9,125 bases of DNA from Lentisphaera sp. (lineage in GTDB: Bacteria; Verrucomicrobiota; Lentisphaeria; Victivallales; GWF2-50-93). The notes below the pieces were generated by a model. It was given only the letters and a program-made list of their open reading frames with translations, was not told where the DNA came from and did no database searches. This document shows positions 7,057-9,125 of this stretch, piece after piece. Numbering within the stretch: position 1 is the first letter of the stretch; each line of letters starts with the position of its first letter. Location: the NCBI GenBank assembly GCA_020721745.1, contig DYMC01000097.1:1-9125 (forward strand), in the 5' to 3' direction. The translations under genes and the position numbers were made by a program.

Positions 7057-7078
7057 GGACCAGAGCGGGGCTTATATT
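7050..7078 (+). promoter_or_regulatory. Candidate promoter for the DUF2007-RdgB operon
   Basis: TTGCAA (7050-7055), a 17-bp spacer, then TATATT (7073-7078): 4/6 and 5/6 matches to the sigma-70 consensus at ideal spacing. The -35 box lies within the right end (CTTGCAAG) of the inverted-repeat element. The predicted start, about 7084, coincides with the first base of the following multi-hairpin structure, which supports it. Confidence 0.5.
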
Positions 7079-7083
7079 TGAAG

Positions 7084-7248
7084 GATGAGCTGATTTCAGA
7101 ACTCCGCATTCGGGGTAAATCCGTTGGAGTTCACAACTTTAGTTGTGTCTTGTTATCAACAAGATACACATCTTAAACTGTGTGCTCCGACGTCGAAATC
7201 AGCTCGTCGAGGCAATTTTGAAATTGCCTCGGGGGATGATTTCAAATC
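7084..7248 (+). ncRNA. Candidate structured 5' leader: closed multi-hairpin junction upstream of rdgB
   Basis: A 14-position stem (7084-7097 with 7195-7208; core GAGCTGATTTC/GAAATCAGCTC, one G-U) encloses four consecutive hairpins. They are GAACTCC (7099-7105) with GGAGTTC (7126-7132); ACAAC-ttta-GTTGT (7133-7146); CTTGTT-atc-AACAAG (7149-7163); and ACACA (7166-7170) with TGTGT (7179-7183). A fifth hairpin follows at 7208-7231 (CGAGGCAATTT with AAATTGCCTCG, two-base loop), then GATTT-C-AAATC (7238-7248) just before the likely ribosome-binding site AGGGA (7250-7254). No T-run follows any hairpin. I do not recognise a known riboswitch or tRNA. It could be a cis-regulatory leader, a small RNA, or a palindrome-rich insertion with no RNA role. 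Confidence 0.45.
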
Positions 7249-7265
7249 CAGGGAATATATCCAAG

Positions 7266-8117
7266 ATGAAGAAGCTGTTTGCGGACACGGACCTGCTCAA
7301 GCTCCAGTTCCAGAAGTCTCTCCTCGGGAGCGGTGGAATCCCCGCTTTCATCAGGAACGAGAATGCGGCAATGCTCAGATACCTGCTCCCGCTCCAGGAG
7401 ACCACTCCGGAGCTATGGATAGCAAACGACGAAGACCTGGAAAAAGCTCTTGCATTGCTCAACGCCCCGCCAGTCGCCGAAAAGACCCCGGAGCCAAGGA
7501 TATTCATAGGCACCAAGAACAAACACAAGATATCCGAGATCTCCGCGATACTGCGCGGATGCGGGGCCGAGGCGATTATTCCGGACGACCTCGGAGGACT
7601 TCCCGATGTCGAGGAGGATGGACACAGCTTCGAGGAGAACGCCTCCAAGAAGGCAATCGCCTTTGCGAAATTCGCAGCCGCCAAGTTCCCGGAGCAGGGC
7701 AGGGGAGTGATGGCCATAGCCGACGACTCGGGGCTAGAGGCAGATGCGCTCTTCGGCGCGCCAGGCGTCCATTCCTCGCGATACGCAGAGGACGACTTGA
7801 GAAGAATCGCCAAGCTCCTCACCGAGATCGGGAGGGCGAACAAACGCAGCGGAGAGGAGAACCGGCGCGCGAGATTTGTCTCCGTGGTCGCGCTCGCAAG
7901 CCCCGACGGGGTCGAGGCATGCTTCCGGGGCGAAGTCAACGGAATCATAATCGAAACTCCGAGAGGCAGCAACGGATTCGGCTACGATCCGGTGTTTGTG
8001 CCGGACGGCTTCTCACTTACATTCGCCGAACTGTCATCCACGGAAAAAAACAAAATAAGCCACCGCTCAAGGGCATTGGCCAAGCTGGACCAATACATGA
8101 GGACAAAGCATGATTAA
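7266..8117 (+). CDS. rdgB: DUF2007-RdgB fusion: non-canonical purine NTP pyrophosphatase (ITPase/HAM1)
   Basis: 283 residues in two domains. Residues 1-66 match the DUF2007 pattern (MKKLFADTDLLKLQFQKSLL, GIPAFIRNEN, PELWIANDEDLEKALALL), a small domain described as putative signal-transducing. After a proline-rich linker (68-77), residues 79-280 are the RdgB/HAM1 enzyme, which hydrolyses ITP, dITP and XTP to monophosphates and keeps deaminated purines out of DNA and RNA. Family motifs are IGTKNKHKISE (81-91), SFEENASKKA (121-130), the catalytic ADDSGLEADAL (152-162), PGVHSSRYA, GFGYDPVF (237-244) and KNKISHRSRAL (261-271). ATG 7266 was chosen because it begins the DUF2007 domain and has AGGGA 11 bases upstream; ATG 7236 (10 extra residues) lacks a Shine-Dalgarno, and still longer reads translate the hairpin region. 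Its last 8 bases overlap the next gene. Cytoplasmic. Confidence 0.9.
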   Translation: MKKLFADTDLLKLQFQKSLLGSGGIPAFIRNENAAMLRYLLPLQETTPELWIANDEDLEKALALLNAPPVAEKTPEPRIFIGTKNKHKISEISAILRGCGAEAIIPDDLGGLPDVEEDGHSFEENASKKAIAFAKFAAAKFPEQGRGVMAIADDSGLEADALFGAPGVHSSRYAEDDLRRIAKLLTEIGRANKRSGEENRRARFVSVVALASPDGVEACFRGEVNGIIIETPRGSNGFGYDPVFVPDGFSLTFAELSSTEKNKISHRSRALAKLDQYMRTKHD

Positions 8118-9051
8118 AGAAAACATTGGCGTTTGGTTTTTGGAACAGGGCGGCTCGCTTTTCAAACCGACACGGATTGTCCGCCAAATCATCGCCGTCG
8201 CCTCCGCTCTCTCCTTGCTCCACGTGCTTTCCCTTCGCGCCCAGGATCTTGATTTCCGCAGACGGCATTCCCCAGGGACTCTTTTCGATGCGAAAATCGC
8301 AGCGGCGCATTCCGTCGAGTGCGAGATGAAGGGCCCGGGCGGCGCCAGAAGGGAGGCCGCCCGGAAGAAAAGCTTCTGTTTCGAGGGGAGGATCGAGATT
8401 CTCGAATGCGACGCAAGCGGAGCGCCAACAGCTCTTTCCTTCTCGAACGCAAAAATATCAGGAGAATCGGACAGCCCCGGACAGCTCTTCAAGAAGGGAT
8501 ACGGCAACTTCATCCTCAAATGGGTGGACGAGAAGATGCTCCTCCAACTCGAGCCCCCCGGCTCGAAGCCGACCCCCGAGGAGATCGAGCTCCTCGCCAT
8601 CGCCTTCAGACCACCCTCCTCGCAGGGAAAACTCGACGACCTCCTCGGAGAGAAGCGCGAATACAAGGAAGGACTCCAATGGATTCCACCCGGCGCATAC
8701 CTCAAGAAGATTTTCTCCTCCAGAGGTCTCTCCATCGAAGACAAGAACATCGCGGGCAAGGCCCGCTTCGGACAGGTGAGCACCGAGGCCGGCCGCGAGT
8801 GCGCGAACATCGAAGCGGAGATAGAAATATCCGGAATAGATGGATTCGGATTCGAATACCATGCCTGGATCACATTGCCCTTCGACAAAAGCTGCCCGCC
8901 AGTCAGGACGAAATCGGAATCCGTCGAGAAAATACTCAAGAAATCAATACAACGCAAGGAAGCCAATCCGCTCGCCGAGGACTTCGACGAGATGCACCTG
9001 ACAATAACCCATTCCCTGGATGCCTCCCTGATCCCGCTTTTGCCCCGTTGA
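8110..9051 (+). CDS. Exported protein of unknown function
   Basis: 313 residues; I do not recognise the family. The N-terminus has a long polar lead (1-26, with K19, R22 and R25) and a hydrophobic core (27-42, IIAVASALSLLHVLSL), then LRA-QD at 42-46, so it is a signal peptide with cleavage near residue 44, or else a membrane anchor. The rest looks like alternating beta strands with acidic/basic turns, a GKLDDLLGEKREYKEGLQWIP stretch near residues 177-197, and a hydrophobic AWITLPFD strand near 255-262. There are four cysteines after the signal (about 71, 89, 97 and 235-260). The start at 8110 has GAGGA 6 bases upstream and overlaps the rdgB stop (ATGATTAA), so translation is coupled. One dispersed palindrome copy (8290) encodes DAKIAAA right after the signal region. 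It could act in the periplasm or at the envelope; its link with RdgB may be only transcriptional. Confidence 0.7.
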   Translation: MIKENIGVWFLEQGGSLFKPTRIVRQIIAVASALSLLHVLSLRAQDLDFRRRHSPGTLFDAKIAAAHSVECEMKGPGGARREAARKKSFCFEGRIEILECDASGAPTALSFSNAKISGESDSPGQLFKKGYGNFILKWVDEKMLLQLEPPGSKPTPEEIELLAIAFRPPSSQGKLDDLLGEKREYKEGLQWIPPGAYLKKIFSSRGLSIEDKNIAGKARFGQVSTEAGRECANIEAEIEISGIDGFGFEYHAWITLPFDKSCPPVRTKSESVEKILKKSIQRKEANPLAEDFDEMHLTITHSLDASLIPLLPR

Positions 9052-9125
9052 AGCTCTGACGCTCTGACACTCTGTTAAAATCAAAAAAATATCTCGCACA
9101 AAGACGCAGAGGCTCGAAGGAGAAC
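9052..9125. other. Terminal spacer with short tandem repeat
   Basis: Directly after the stop, GCTCTGAC is repeated in tandem (9053-9068) and followed by ACTCTG. A short AT-rich stretch and a GACGCAGAGG-type intergenic motif follow. AAGGAG at 9117-9122 could be a ribosome-binding site for a gene beginning beyond the edge. No clear terminator is seen. Confidence 0.4.

Larger units (their letters stand above)
3344..8300. repeat. Dispersed palindrome family, core GCGA-WWW-TCGC (12 copies, mostly within genes)
   Basis: An 11-base core GCGANNNTCGC recurs at 3344, 3764, 4256, 4469, 4752, 4914, 5530, 6037, 6313, 6445, 7665 and 8290 (first base of the core). The centre is AT-only in 11 of 12 copies (AAT, ATT, AAA, TTT, ATA); the exception is CTT at 6313. 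Many copies extend to TGCGA...TCGCA, and the best reach CCTGCGAAATTCGCAGG (3761) and CCCTGCGAATTTCGCAGGG (5526). Eleven copies are inside genes, read as AKFAG, ANFAG, AKIAE or CEFRS-like peptides. None occurs in 1-3340. This resembles highly iterated palindromes such as cyanobacterial HIP1, or uptake-type sequences. The interval spans the first to the last copy; the DNA between copies is not repeat. Confidence 0.75.

Noticed and set aside
6849..7231. Retron, CRISPR array, integron attC or tRNA
   Set aside because: There is no reverse transcriptase, cas or integrase gene in the window, no regularly spaced direct repeats, no attC core motifs, and no T-loop or acceptor consensus.
7208..7231. Intrinsic terminator ending a small RNA
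   Set aside because: The hairpin is strong but is followed by a G-run, with no T-run.
7124..8113. 329-codon plus-strand frame overlapping rdgB
   Set aside because: Arg-rich shadow frame; the other frame carries all RdgB motifs.
8067..8966. Minus-strand 299-codon frame and plus-strand 8319-9059 frame
   Set aside because: Both are shadows of the 8110-9051 gene, which has a signal peptide, a ribosome-binding site and coupling to rdgB; the shadows have skewed composition.
9053..9074. Significant tandem repeat
   Set aside because: Only two full 8-base units plus a partial one; too short to interpret.

Overview
The window comes from a bacterial chromosome, probably Gram-negative. GC is moderate to high (roughly 55-60 %) except in the first kilobase or so. 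The gene set (DciA/DUF721, a NusG-family paralogue, HemW, a U32 RNA hydroxylase, RdgB and two exported orphan proteins) and the many short predicted secreted proteins of no obvious family would fit a PVC-type lineage (Lentisphaerae/Verrucomicrobia). That is only an inference; there is no rRNA or tRNA here to settle it.

Left part, minus strand (1-3228): a small exported protein, a DciA-like protein and a NusG-like antiterminator lie head to tail and look co-transcribed. About 126 bp downstream is the methyltransferase (Mod) gene of a type III restriction-modification system, cut by the window edge. A low-GC block inside mod covers the stretch between its two catalytic motifs, where the target-recognition domain lies.

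Middle, minus strand (3229-6701): a 249-bp gap with nested hairpins, then HemW (radical SAM), whose start is translationally coupled to the upstream U32-family RNA hydroxylase gene. That gene has a good TATAAT box. The HemW cysteine motif reads CX4CX2C instead of CX3CX2C.

Divergent spacer (6702-7265): the most unusual stretch. It holds two adjacent multi-hairpin units. The first (6849-7056) has imperfect 34-bp terminal inverted arms and three strong internal hairpins, two of which have fully complementary loop sequences. The second (about 7084-7231) is a multi-branched, leader-like structure directly after a TTGCAA-17-TATATT promoter whose -35 box is the end of the first unit. It sits upstream of a DUF2007-RdgB fusion gene.

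Right part, plus strand (7266-9125): DUF2007-RdgB overlaps an exported protein of unknown function, and the window ends in a short spacer. Across 3344-8300 an 11-13 bp palindrome, TGCGAAATTCGCA-like, occurs about 12 times, mostly inside genes and never in the first 3.3 kb. It behaves like a highly iterated genome palindrome.
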